NCBI GenBank assembly: GCA_022836615.1
Contig: MU405220.1
Span: 358,251-422,250, forward strand
DNA from: Annulohypoxylon bovei var. microspora
Lineage: Eukaryota > Ascomycota > Sordariomycetes > Xylariales > Hypoxylaceae
Direction of reading: 5' to 3'
Length of the DNA stretch: 64,000 bases
The notes beneath the pieces are model-generated. The model was not told where the DNA came from. It saw nothing but the letters and a program-made list of their open reading frames with translations, and searched no databases. How positions within the stretch are numbered: the stretch's first letter is position 1; the number at the start of each line of letters is the position of its first letter. Shown here piece after piece: positions 10,235 through 22,632 of the stretch. Position numbers and translations under genes: made by a program.

Positions 10235-12089
10235 TTACCAGTTCCTGCCATTAGAACAGAACCCCCGAGCCAATTTCTCCCAATGGACGAGGTGACCCCT
10301 TTGTTGGCGAACCCAAAGAGCGTACATGATCCAGCTAACAATCACAGTCACAAGGCTAGCCAGCGCAAGCCACCTGTACTGCTCGGTACGCGGGAAGGCG
10401 ATGGCAGCACCGGCACCAAGGAGCTCGAAGATGTTCACCACCGAGTTCTCTGTCCCGGCGAAGCTCGAACGCTGGTGCTGCGAGACGAGTGTCTGCGTTA
10501 GCTGTTGGGTCGTAAGGTCGAAGACCCATACCCCGAGCCTCGAGAATGCTAGGAATGAGAACAGGATGATACTCCATCCCACGTTAGGTGAGGCTTGCTC
10601 AGAGATGACTCTTCGAGTGAACATAGATGATGACAATCCCTCTGTTTCGTTTCTTTGTGTTGAGATAGCCCATAGTGCGAGGACTACGGGAAACTATACG
10701 TTCAGTCAATACTCGGGCACAAGGAATATACTGTAAAGGTGACCTGTTCTATACCGTGTTTATGAGCTGCCAACTCATACCCCAGAGCCCAAAGCGCTGC
10801 AGACCAATTAAGGTTTCGATATGCCGATCCCCCCTATGGTCACCATCTATCAAGCCAACCCCCGCTTCATCGTCTTCGTCCACCGACGAGGAGTTGGCGT
10901 GGTGATGTGCTTTGCCCATGTACCCAATACCACGAGGTGTAATGACCGTACTAGTGATTTCGAACAAAGAGCCGATACCTCGAGCAACTGTGATGGTATT
11001 GAGTGAGTATCCCACATTAATCAAGTAGGTAATAAAGGTCGCGCGCCATGTTAGCATGTTGAAATGCAGAAGTGCCAGTGCGACCGACGGGACCCAAACA
11101 GTGGTGCTAAAGTACGTTTCAAAGCCGTGGAAATACTGTCTGGTTTTAGCTAACCATGACCGTGACACTGTTTGTATCGCTGCCGGCTGCGACGGAGGCG
11201 CAGCACGTGGTGCTTGTAGTAAGGGGCTACTATTCCAAACCCTCTTGGCGGAGAAGACCTCGATTGGTATGCATACAAGACTTGTCAGACCGGTGAATAC
11301 GACGCCCAAGCGGATTGAGCCGAGAACCGAGATAACAGCCGCGATCAAGATGGGCGAGATTAACTTGCAGACAAGATCGATCCGCCGCATGACTGCATTC
11401 AAATGCGTCAGGTCGTACGGTCTGCCGGCGGGGGCGGCCACGGTGACGACCCAATCTCGTTCCATAGATATGAGATTGCCGGAAGAGCTCAAGCGCTCGA
11501 TAATGCCAAACGATACGGCGACAGCGAATCCGAAGCCTTTGAGGACGGTATTCTTAGGTAACACGAAGGAAGCTTCGCGCCCTACCAGGTCTTCTTGACT
11601 TAATACCAAGATCCAGAAAAAGGAACCGAGGATGACGGAACCCCGATTGCAGATAATGGTCAAGAGCAGAGTGCGAAGCCTGTTGGACGAATGTTGGACC
11701 CAATGTCCGACCGAACTAGAAAACAAGATCATGGCGAAGTATACTATGATCATACTAGATGCCCGGATTAATAGCCGTCTTTGAATGGGTTTAATAAAAG
11801 GGGTGAATCTTGCCGGAGCGCAGCTGCTACGAGGGTGTCCGGATATGCGGCTGCAGTAAACAGAATCTTGTCACATAGTGAGCTGATAGCAACTTGAGTT
11901 TTTTTAATGCAGGAGACATACCGCCGCGAACTCATAACCACGAGCGTTCCAGGTCGAAAATGCATGGCTAACATAGAGGTTTAGGGCTTGCGATCGAGTA
12001 AGACTATATGGGGTGGTGCCACCATTATCTCCCGCATTGCCGATGTCACTGGAGAGCTCGAAACTGTCTTCACTATCACTATCCATCAT
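10235..12089 (-). CDS. Ferroportin-type iron exporter (SLC40 family)
   Basis: Four exons: 12089-11922, 11866-11814, 11754-10755 and 10693-10235, 559 aa. Ferroportins export Fe(II) across the plasma or vacuolar membrane. The family signature is clear. Exon 1 has LNLYVSHAFSTWNARGYEFA; exon 2 is the short helix ILFTAAAYPDTLVAAAL; exon 3 has LLTIICNRGSVILGSF, then ERDWVVTVA and the hallmark LTHLNAVMRRIDLVCKLISP, and ends SWQLINT. Exon 4 has QASPNVGWSIILFSFLAFSRLGVW, where ferroportins place their late helices, and GTENSVVNIFEL. Length and about ten hydrophobic helices fit the family. Intron 2 (11813-11755) must use a GC-AG donor to keep the frame. The N-terminus is acidic and cytosolic. Confidence 0.9.
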
Positions 12090-12981
12090 AAAAAGATGCC
12101 TCAGGAGACAGGATTAAACTAGACAAGTCCATGGAACTAAACCAGGCCTCATCTAAATATACCATTCCATGCTTTCATAGATTTTACGAAATAATCAGCC
12201 AATGAATGAGTCAGGCCGAGATTTTCAATTGTGTTATATCATTGGTAAATGTTGTGATGTTGTTGTTTTAGTGGAGATTCGATCGGGAGAGACTCGAGGA
12301 ACCTAGGGCATTTGGCCGGGGTAAGAGCCGGTCGCCGGAGCTTTTTTCGCTGGTGCTTTCCCTCCTTAAGTCCGACTATCGTCCGCCTTCTCGCCCTCTA
12401 ATACAAGACATTCTCTAGCAATGGACCTACAAAGCTATCGATCTCACATTGCAATAATACTCTGCAAGTGAGTTTGTGGTTTGTATATCAACATCACAAA
12501 AAGCTCAAGTATCTTAAAACGAATATAGTTGATTTGGCAAACTAGCCTGCTCAAAGAACAGGCATTCTCTCATTTTGATCGCTCTTAAGTATCTGGGAAA
12601 TCTCTCTAGGTGAAAATCGCTTGCAGAGCACACACGCTATCATGTTTCCGAATAAATCCTCACCGAGCGCCATTAACCCTGTTCCCGCCGAACCCCTGTA
12701 TCCCGCCCGTTATGAGTTCTCGAATTCTGTTCATGCCCCGTCATCGCGGGGGTTGAAAACAAAGTCTTCAGTCAATAAGTCCCGTACCATCATATCGTGG
12801 CCTCTAAGTCATAAGCGGATCTCCTCCAGGGGGGCCCCAAAATTTCGAATAAGATTAAGCGCAGAAGCCATAGCCGTCTAGGTTCTCGAAAATAGTTTGA
12901 AAATAAGGCTCGAGAGCCGTTCTCATCTGCGCGAACGTCGGTTGATCGGGCGACAAGAAAACGGTCTCCTCAGGCTTGAGT
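12090..12981. other. Intergenic region with broken minus-strand coding-like fragments
   Basis: No intact gene. On the minus strand about 12880-12970 and 12720-12880 read as short protein-like stretches in different frames, ended by stops (see findings). The plus-strand ORF 12621-12881 has no domain. Confidence 0.4.
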
Positions 12982-13272
12982 TTAGAAATTTAGGGATCCC
13001 ATTCGCTCTTCGACGCCGCCCCAGTACACGATAGGCCTGGGCTCAAGTAGGCTCAACTCGGGGCCGGAGCATCTCTTCTCCTCTTCCAAGTCGGCGATTG
13101 ATGGCTGCCTGAATAATACAGCGTTGATCGCGCTCACCGGTGACGAGGAGCTCGAGCTGCAAGATTGGTAGGAAGTCGTCGAGGTGGTGGAGGCCGAGGA
13201 TGAACGGCGGAAGGATGTGCGAAGACCGCTAGGCGAGAATCGCGATCGGATGGTCTGGAATCGTGAATGCAT
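12982..13272 (-). CDS. Conserved fungal hypothetical protein, about 96 aa
   Basis: Start taken at the Met of MHSRFQTIRSRFSPSG; an in-frame ATG at 13377 would add 35 residues of leader-like sequence. The protein is basic and Ser/Arg/Thr-rich at first (RTSFRRSSSASTTSTTS), then has a conserved-looking end: FRQPSIADLEEEKR followed by LEPRPIVYWGGVEERMGS. I recall similar short proteins with this ending in other Sordariomycetes, but no function is known to me. No signal peptide or membrane helix is present. Confidence 0.55.
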   Translation of the reverse strand: MHSRFQTIRSRFSPSGLRTSFRRSSSASTTSTTSYQSCSSSSSSPVSAINAVLFRQPSIADLEEEKRCSGPELSLLEPRPIVYWGGVEERMGSLNF

Positions 13273-16115
13273 TTTGTTTGTGGTTGGTGGGTAATTCCGA
13301 ATGGAAGCTGTCCTATGAGCTTGAGTATTCTGAAGGGTCTGAGACGCGAAGGCCGGGTTATTAAAAAGCTTGTGCAAAAAGAGGCTCAGCCCGTAAGTTG
13401 GAAGAATGTAATGTGCGAAAGAATGACTCGAAGCTGGTTTCGATTATAAAAGATAGGACGATCTATTCTGGTGAGATTACGAATAGAACAGAAAACAAGC
13501 AGCTATACTTGTGAGGCGACTAGGTCCTAGTGAGGAGAGGTCGAGGAGACGGACACTGTAGAAAGAGTCTGGAGAAGAAAGCACACATATGGTGTGTGGC
13601 TCGGCCAGTTTTAAGTATTATGAGATCCTGATGACCCTACACGATTTCAATAGAGGGCTGTGAGGACGGGGATGTGATAGTGCACGATAGAGAGGCACGC
13701 AGGGAGTCGATAAACATATGATCCACTTCGTCATGGGGTTCGAATGAACAGGGAGACATGACAAGTGATGTGACTTCGTTAAAGCACACAGATCTCCGGG
13801 GCTCCTGTTCAGGGGCCGAAGATCCAAGGCTCGTGTTTATGCGACATGGACACTTGCTGTGGCTGCGCACTTTTGACAGGGACATCATTACGAAATCTCG
13901 AATGTAGCAAACCATAGCACAACATCGTCGATACTATCCTATTTAGTACCTAGGTCGTAGCAGCACGGTGAGAAAGAGAAGGATAAGACAAACGCAGTAA
14001 CGAGACCTGTGCAAGAAGATACAGCTACTATGTGGCGTCGGACATGGTGAGAATGCTAGCTCACTCATCGTCGATGGTAGTGAAACACTCTCGCCACCTA
14101 TCTGGTTCTGCGGTTCTGAGCTCGCTTCGCATGATAGCAGTCTTGCTGTCTCGTAGCCCTGCCGGCAGCAATGGGATATCGCACCATCGTCGGCCTCGTT
14201 GTTTGAACTAGGTAAGGTAGCTGTGGAGCATGTGTTGCAGCCTTCACACTTAGGGTTCCGATATTTCAAACGGGAAGACTTCTCTTCTCGGGTGTGTGAT
14301 CGACGGCTGGGATCAGGGGTTTCCGTGAATGGCTTGGTCCATGATTCAGGACGTTTCATGACATTCATGACAGGCATGAAATAGTCGATCTATTAGAGAC
14401 ATCATTCATCATCGCACACGCATACATAATATGCATGCCACTGTTAATTATGCCGAAAGAATGGATTCCCAAAGTGAGATTCTGTAAATAGAAGTATTCT
14501 GGAATCTCTGATACGATAGATTGTGAGACACGACACCGAACCCGCTGAGGACGGTTTAAATATATCGCCCTGACGTACGAAATAAAATAATATGTGACGG
14601 CTTCGCTCATTATTTGAGCTAGGAAAGGTGTATGCAGTCATCATTAGCTTTAGGAGCATACGGTATCAGAAAATGTCAGGGGAAGAGAACTGAAGATAAT
14701 TGGCATGGCAATAATGTTTGAATGTTCCAAATTATTGAAATTAGCAGGAGAAGATGTAGGAGCTAACTTGGCTGCTTGAGTAGGTTCATACCCCGGTTCA
14801 GGTACACAGTTACATTGGGGGGAGCTCGGACCTTCATATCCATCCATTACAGGTTGCATTGTGGCACGCCGATATTACTTAAGCTTTATCGTTCTTGGCA
14901 TCTTAAGCACTAGGCAGTTTACGGTTCGAGGAGTTTGTGGCTTGGATTCTTTAGTTGACGATACGCAGTCTAAAAAAAGCATTCCGAAAATCATGTACTT
15001 AGGTAGGAATTGATCACTTTGACGCCTACCTTCTACCTTCTTAAAATAAACTATCTACCTAGGTAATTGAAGGCCCGAGAGTATTATGAGATTTACATCT
15101 TCAATATTCTTAGTATTCGAATATATGGAAGAGTCTAGTTAAGACTAGTCCCCAGTAACTCTCCCTTATTAATATGTACCTACCCAGCTGGGCAACATAT
15201 TACCATCGAACCCCTTGGCACCGCCGCACCATCGGTTTAAAGGCCATCAAACACGATCATCCAGGAACGCAAGTTTAACCGTACTTAGATCTTTATCCCC
15301 GACCATGTTTGAGGTCGGACTATTGTGTATCTACCTACCTAGGTATGTACATACTCAGGTCTACCATACTACCCCACAATCAGAGAGCTGGCTTCGTTCC
15401 GGAGAACGTCTCCAAACCAGAAATCGACCTTGGCAGAAAGAAAAAGGAAGTCTGTACCTAAACATTCATTGTCATCGGTTCTCTTTTCTTATGTCTGAGG
15501 TAGATTTAAGGGAAATATCAATTAATATAATATAATTATATGTAGGTACGTAATATGCACCTTGATAATAAAATAAATAATCGGATATCTAGGAAGTAGC
15601 CCGACATAGTGTACGTAGGGCCTATTTTATGACTTATAATCTTACCATATATAGCACGTAAAGAAAAAGCCCTATCTTCACTTTGAGTTCTGATATTGTT
15701 TATCTTTCTTACTCCCGTTCTAGACTCAGAACCTCTCGCAAATACATATAGAAGGTTAGCACCTGCAATGTGCTATTGGTATCTCCGCCTGTCTAATGCT
15801 TTGGAACATCAGCATCCAACTAATGCCCTCCCTGAAATTGGTGGGAATACATATGGTATAAAACAAAATTCGCTGATTCATGGTATAGACGACAGTCCCG
15901 TCCAATGCAAACCGTTACATGCCAAAAACGCCTGTTAACCTCATCCAAGTCATGTTCCTCTTCGTGTAGAACCCCCTTTAGATGCATCCTTAGCCCACCC
16001 TGAATCTTTTGATATTGTAGGTTACTGGGGTACCATAACCATCACCATGCCCCCCTTAGTTCGTATTATTTCATTACGGGGGCGAATGTAATCGTTGTAA
16101 TAATTAGCTGGGGTC
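13273..16115. other. Intergenic region, possible weak ORFs
   Basis: 2.8 kb. Minus-strand open frames at 13943-14377 (145 aa, Cys/Ser-rich with a hydrophobic end) and 13637-13915 have no recognisable domain and are left uncalled. From 14990 to 15560 the DNA is AT-rich with many CTACCTAGGTA motifs. Confidence 0.4.
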
Positions 16116-19100
16116 TTACCGAGGACCACTCCAGTCAGATCGCCCGGCCGATTTTGATTGTCGTATTGTTGCGCTTCGCCGGATGCTTTCAACCCAGACA
16201 GAGTCGTCGAGCAGCTCTCTGACCTGGGCCGGGCTCACCGAACTGCCACGTCTACTATTCTCGCCAGAGTTCGGCTGGGAATCTTGTAGCTCGAAGCTGA
16301 AGGCCGAAGCATGAGAGCGAGGTCCAGGCATGGACGGGCTTGCCCGTGGTAAGCTCAGGGGGTGCGCCTGTGACGAGTCGTACGTTGATATGTCGGTGCC
16401 GGAAGCCCAGCTTCTGTGCTGCGGCCGTGCAGCATCAGACACGGCAAGGAAATCAGAATGCGTAGCGCTACTTGGCGGAGCCGCCATTGTCGTCCGCTGC
16501 TGCACTGCTCGTTTACGATCATCCTCGTCGTCTACGAAGATATCGGGTACGTCTAACTGAGGAATTGCTGTCATCCGTGCGGATCGCTTCTTCTCCAGAT
16601 GTCTCTTAAATTTTCGAGACCAATAGCTATTCTGATATCAGTGAAAGGAACCAAATATTTCCTCAAGGAGCAAGACTTACACTGTATCGAAGAAACCGAC
16701 AACAACCCTTCGACGAACCTCTTCCTCAACTCGTTGAAGGCGCGCGCGACGGCGCAAGAATTCTTCGAGCCTAAAATCATGTTAATTGAGACCTGATGGA
16801 ATCTAATAGGGTATCTGCTTACCTTAAACTCTTGCTATCGCTGATGATCTTATAATGTGCCATGATCATGAGTACTGTTGTGAAGGAGATACCTTGAACA
16901 GGGTCCGCGGAAACCATTACTTCCTCATAGAAGATGTTAAACCGGCGGCGCTGCTCTTGTACTTTCCGGACGTCGATCTGAGTGAGCCTTTGATTCAACC
17001 TCCGTACGTCCACGCCGCCGAGGTTGCTTGCAGTAGCGATCGACGAATGCCTCATAGGCGCCTCATCGCTTCGAATGTCATCTAGAATCTGACGGACGGA
17101 GTCTTCCGAATCGTAGATGCGCATTTCGAAGATGCCGGATAGCTCACCCAACAATCTTGGAAATGTTTCCTTACTGATGAAACCAGAGCCAGCGGGATCG
17201 ACACTGCGCCATGCTTCTTTGAACCTCCGTATCTCATCTCTGTCGATGTGTGCCATCCCACTGGAGCGCTGGTACACGTAACTGAAACTCTCGTAGATGA
17301 GCGAGATGAAAAGATTGACAAAGATATACATGCTGACGAGATTCCACGCGATAAACAGGCATCTAGCCCAATTAGTGCTACCGCAGTCGCTATTGAAGAA
17401 GTCATCGTCGTCGACGACGCAGAGCGGCGGCTCGATATTCGCGTAGTCTTCCATGATTTGGTTCCAACCTTCACCCACACTCATGCGGAAGAGGAGGATG
17501 AGGGCGTTGGGTACCGTCCTGAAATTGATGTTGACCGCTTCGCTTTCTCCATACCGAGTTAAGCTGAATGTTTGCGTCAATGCTATCGCAAACACGAGGA
17601 AAAATACTAGCCAAGTAGCAAGCAGGTTGACGATTGTTGTAAGACTCGCCGCCGCCGTCTTGAAGAGTTGGTCGAGAGCATCATTTCTAGGGATGAGGAG
17701 GAGAACAATGCTGACGAGGAAGTACTTGTGAAGTTGGACGAATGTTTGATTTTCCAACCTGACAAGCTGTAGAACAGACGTTGCTAACGCACCGAAGACG
17801 GATACTAGGGAGAAGACATCCCAAGAACTTTTTCTGAACCGTTTCCAGCCAAGGCCGACAATACGAATGATGATGTTCGCGATGTAAATCAACGTGAATA
17901 TCAAGAAGATACCATCCCTCACAAGAGCCCATTGGTCTGGTTCGGGATAATACTCTAGCATTAGCAAAATCAGGTGCAAGACAAGTATCGTGGTAATTGC
18001 CGTGTACCACTTGCCCCGTTTTTCGATTGCTCGCTTATGACACCACCTCTTCCATTTATTCTTAGAGTCGTCGTAAGAGCTTCTGGACGGAGATATCTGC
18101 CGCAGAAGTTTTCGTAGTTCGAGCCATGATCTCTGCTCCGCCGTCAAAAATGCAACACCGGTCTGTTCAGTGTAATTTCGCATGAAAACAGAGATGAATA
18201 GAGTCAACACGAATACCGTGCCAAGGAGGTTGAAAACCACAAAAAACATAGCATTGCCTTGTGCCGCCATGGGTTGGGGCTGAGTACCGTAGCCGGTAAT
18301 TGATTGTACGGCGAATGATACATCAACCCATCCTTCCTGGGAGACGATCTGAAAGAGTATGAAGAGGGAGGAGGCGAAGTCATCGAATTTGAAGTATTGG
18401 TTGTCCGCAACACGAGGCGCAAGTAATAGCCAGTCCGGGTTAGACGGTGTACTATTAAATTCGCCGAAACAGTCAATTAACAAGTTGACATTACCGTCAT
18501 TGCATTGCACAAGTCGTCCTGAAAACAAAGTCACTGCGTATATGGCAAACGGAATTAACAGAGACAGCGAGACTAGTGCAGCCTATAATAGTCAGTTAGC
18601 GCTTATCCAAGTATGCTGATGATCGGTATGAAGTTGACTTACACTAATGATCTTCCATCCGGCCACTATTATTAGGGAATGGAAGGTATCTCTCGCACTG
18701 TTGCTGATGTTGAGTAGACGAAGAGCTCTGAGCGCTTTGAAGGCACCGATTACCCTAGAGACAGCCCCATCGCTAGCAAGAAGGGCAAGGACATTAATCC
18801 ACAGCGTGATAAGCACTACACCATCTATAATGCCCCAGGAGCTTCTATAGTAGGCATTGGGCGTGAAGAACCAGCCATCAGCAATGATCTTAATACCAGC
18901 CTCGACTGTGAAGACTATCGCAAAGCCGAGGTCAACCCAGACAAACCAACTCTTGAATCGGTTTTCATTTCGGTGTTGTTCAAGGTATTCTTTTTGATAC
19001 AACGGTGTTGTAACACAAGCCAGGATCACCATTGCGATAATGGCACCGTAAATGAATACCGTGAAGGAATACCAGGCGATTTTGTTTGGTTCCACGCCAT

Positions 19101-22100
19101 CGAACCTTTCATTACCTCTTCCCGATCCAACGAGCCGCTGGCAAAGACGTCGGATGGGATTTCTAGGGCTGAAGATAAAAAGCGAATTGTTATACGTGGG
19201 ATGACGGGCAAGATATTCTCGTTGAGCTTTACGGCGTTCTGCAGTAGCAGACACGGCCTGGCGAGCCATTTGACGAGGGTCAAGAGCGTCATTAGGACCA
19301 TTGAAACGTATGTTGGAGTAGAATGGATTCGGATCACGACTGGTGAATAGGGATCTGACTTTGGTCCACACGGATGACCAAAAGCCAGGCCGGACAGCTC
19401 CCTCTCGAGGCGAGGGGCTATTGGTGGACTCTTGATGCAAGGGGTCCAGCGTATCGTCAAGAAACTCTCGAACGACAGCATCCTTCAACAACATCTCCAT
19501 CGTTGCAGGCCCGTAGTCTAATGGATCTCTTGTTTTAGACTTTCCAAAGGAGAATATATCGGAAAGCGTGATATTAGTGTTGGAATTGCTACCCAATTCC
19601 TTACGTTGCAAGAACGCCTTGACTTGCTCCAGTCGTTTCTCATCCTCTGATACGTCGAAGTTTTCTTGAATGACAGCAATGAACATGTTGACAAGAATGA
19701 AGAATGCTAGGATGAACCAGCCGATTAGGAACATCGCACCATACCAGGACGTGTGAAGACCATCGGTGTACGCCGTCACATCGTAGAGAATACTCGTCCA
19801 ATTCTCGCTCGACAAGATCTGATACATGCCGAGGAACGAGTTGAAAATATTATAAAATGAGATTCTGACAAGTTCGCCCCCATCATCGTATAAGGGAATT
19901 TCCCCTCGGAAAAGCTGGACCGCGAAAATAGCCATGATGAACGTGATCAAGAACACAAAGACGATGAGATTTGCAATACCTGTAGCATTTCCGAGGACTA
20001 ACACAATTAATTTCCGTGTGATTGGTATAGCCAGGACCACACGATAGGATCTTAGAATTTGGAATATCGTTAACCATGCGTATACCTGACCGCTATTGAA
20101 AATAGGCGGCAGAATTATTATCGTGTTTGCCACCGCCAGGAATAGGTCGAATAGGTTTCGGGTGCTCTTATGAAAGGCCCTCCAATTACCTACAAATCGG
20201 ATGGTGATCTCAATGTCCAATAGAATCGTAACTACGATACTATTGACGCTAATGAACCTTGCTCGTGCTGGTGGCATCAACGCGCTTCGCCAAGCTTGAG
20301 CGAAGAGATCATATGCAATAAGTAGCACCCAGAAGAACCAAGTCTTGTCGTATATTTTCTGCAGAGTTGAGATTCTGCGTAGCCGCTCATCTTGTCCACC
20401 AGGAACTTGAAAGTCCTCATCCGCCGTAAAAGCGCTGGCCTTGCTTTCTTCTCGGATGACTTGGAACGAGGAAGTGATGACAGCAATTAACAGATTGGTC
20501 AGCCACAGCATCATAATCATGATGCCAGCAGCGAAGAAGAGGGCTGTTGGGAGGAATTCCGAATAGGTAGTGTAGTACATGAGATCAGACCATGTGTTGG
20601 CACTCATAATTACAAAGACCAGCTCTAGCGAGCTGATAATGTTGTTGAAATTAACAGTGCCGTTATATGGACTTGACTGTTCAAGGCAAATGGAGTTTCT
20701 CGGACAAATGTAGCCCTTGGGGTTTGTTGATGGACTCCATGTATCATCTAAAGAGTCTGCTTCGGGAAACTCTTTTTTAAGCCAGGGTCTTGCTGTCCCA
20801 TTCGCATCGAGATATCCGCCGCAGAAGGCCATAACATTCGTGTATCCTGCAGAGAGGGTGGTAGGTTGTGTAGGATCCAGCCAAACACATGACCGGCTCA
20901 GACTTGCTTTGAAACTCTGCACTCCGATGATAGCAAATAGGAGCCAGAAAAAACCGATAAGAAAGGACACCCGAACAAGCAACGGCGCTGCTTTCTTTAG
21001 ACTTCGCAATATGATTGCTGTTCCATTCGTAAGGGCAAGCAGTCGAACGATTCGAAGACAACTGAGCATTCGAAAGATGAACAAGTGCTTTTCCATCTCG
21101 ATGCCAGTTATGCTGAGAACAAAGGCTATCCAGAAAGATACGACTGCGATGAAGTCCAGTCTGTTGAATCCATGCCTCAAAAATGCCCGGCGTGCTAATT
21201 GCATCCTCTGCTGCTCCTCGATCGTTTCCGGCATGGTGCCATGCATCATAGTGAAAGATCGAGCAAACGTAGAAGGTCCGTAGGTTTGTTCCTTTGAAGC
21301 TTTCACCGATTTCTGACGCTGAGGCCTAAAGACGGCATTGTATTGGTCGGATATAGCAGCCCGAATTCCCTTCTTTCGATCAATGGTACTGTATTCTGCA
21401 GCATTTAGCACAAAACCAGATACTATGATCCTGGCGCCAGTCTCAAGTGTGAATATTATGAAGAGGATGAGGAGTGCCCAATTTATTCCCGAGGAAGGAT
21501 CCCAGAGGGGAGGCCGCTCGTTTCCTGGAATATAGACATTGTTTGCAGCCTCCACGGCGAGTAAGATGGCTTGGAGCACAATTAACAAGAGCAGAAGTGG
21601 CTCCATGTATGGATTGACTAGCACATCACATAGTTTCCTCCTAATGATATTATCGGGTCCAAATATACCAAGCGAACGGCCCTTCAAAGGATTTGGCATC
21701 GGCCCCCGACGAGGAGATAAGGGAGATCCCGGTACGATCCACTCGGGTTCACCTTTCTTCTCGGTTTGCGAATTGTAGAGTTGAGAAGGATAAGATGTGT
21801 CGATACCAAACTGAGCAGAAGAATGGCTTGGCGATATTCGGCCATCAGCACTCGGTGATCTTGATCTCTGTCGTCTCTGCTGTTGCTGCTCGAACGTTTC
21901 TCCTTCACCACTAATATTAACAACACGCTGGGACATGGCCCTAACAATTGACCCAGCTCTGTATAGGGCATCCCCAGCTGTCCCCGGGAGTCGCGAGGAC
22001 CGGTTGTCGCTTGGCATGAGAGAATTGCCATAACTTCGATGTTTTCCCAGATCTTGCCCGTTTTCCAAATCGAATCCCAACATCTGCGCGGATCGTTCAC

Positions 22101-22632
22101 GCGGGCGGGAGCTGTCCAAATCCGAAACGGTCTGAAAACTATCTCTTGGTTGCGATTCGCCCTGCGGAGTGGCCAAGGCACCAGATATGGGCTGCGCAGC
22201 AGACGTCAATGGTGAGCTATCTGATTCGAAGTAATCGACGTTAATCGTCTCATCGTAATATGGCGTTTCAGGAGCGGCATATGGATTCGAGGTCATCGAC
22301 GAGGCTGTGGCTCGAGATATCGCGGGCGGTGGAGGGGTGATGCCCGGAGGAAGGGCAAACTGCAGAGCGGCAGCATCTATCGGCGAAGAAGGACTGAACT
22401 CTGCCTCGTCATGATGATGAGGTTGGGGTTGATAACCCTCCCAATACATAGACAGACCTAGGGGATTGCGATCCGCTGCGGAACTCCTCTGGTCTCCAGC
22501 TTGCGATTGAGAGGATTGAGCATCGTTATTTCGATGTTGCTGCCTCGCGAGATCTTGTAAGGGAATTGATTGGGATGGAGGCGCGGTAGGGCTCTGCTGC
22601 GACTGCCTCGGTGAGGCGGCAGACCTGGTCAT
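16116..22632 (-). CDS. CCH1: Voltage-gated calcium channel alpha subunit, four-repeat type
   Basis: Exons 22632-18643, 18582-16823, 16770-16681 and 16626-16116 give 2116 aa; introns are 60, 52 and 54 nt. Cch1 is the fungal plasma-membrane calcium channel that works with Mid1 in high-affinity calcium uptake. A long disordered N-terminus (about 330 aa, Ser/Gln/Pro-rich) precedes four six-helix repeats. Pore-loop filter residues can be read directly: N679 (SANTWSD), E943 (SSENWTS), E1413 (SQEGWVD) and E1701 (VGEGWNQ). An EF-hand-like segment with SVDPAGSGFISKETF follows near 1780-1815. Exons 3 and 4 encode a helical, very basic stretch (RRRARLQRVEEEVRRR) and a C-terminal tail with LLDDSVWVESIRRS. 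The size matches filamentous-fungal Cch1. The second intron boundary was chosen because it restores FFDTVYWSRKFKRHLEKK. Confidence 0.95.

Noticed and set aside
13943..14377. 145-aa minus-strand frame with hydrophobic C-terminus
   Set aside because: No homologous motif seen, no supporting splice context; may be chance.
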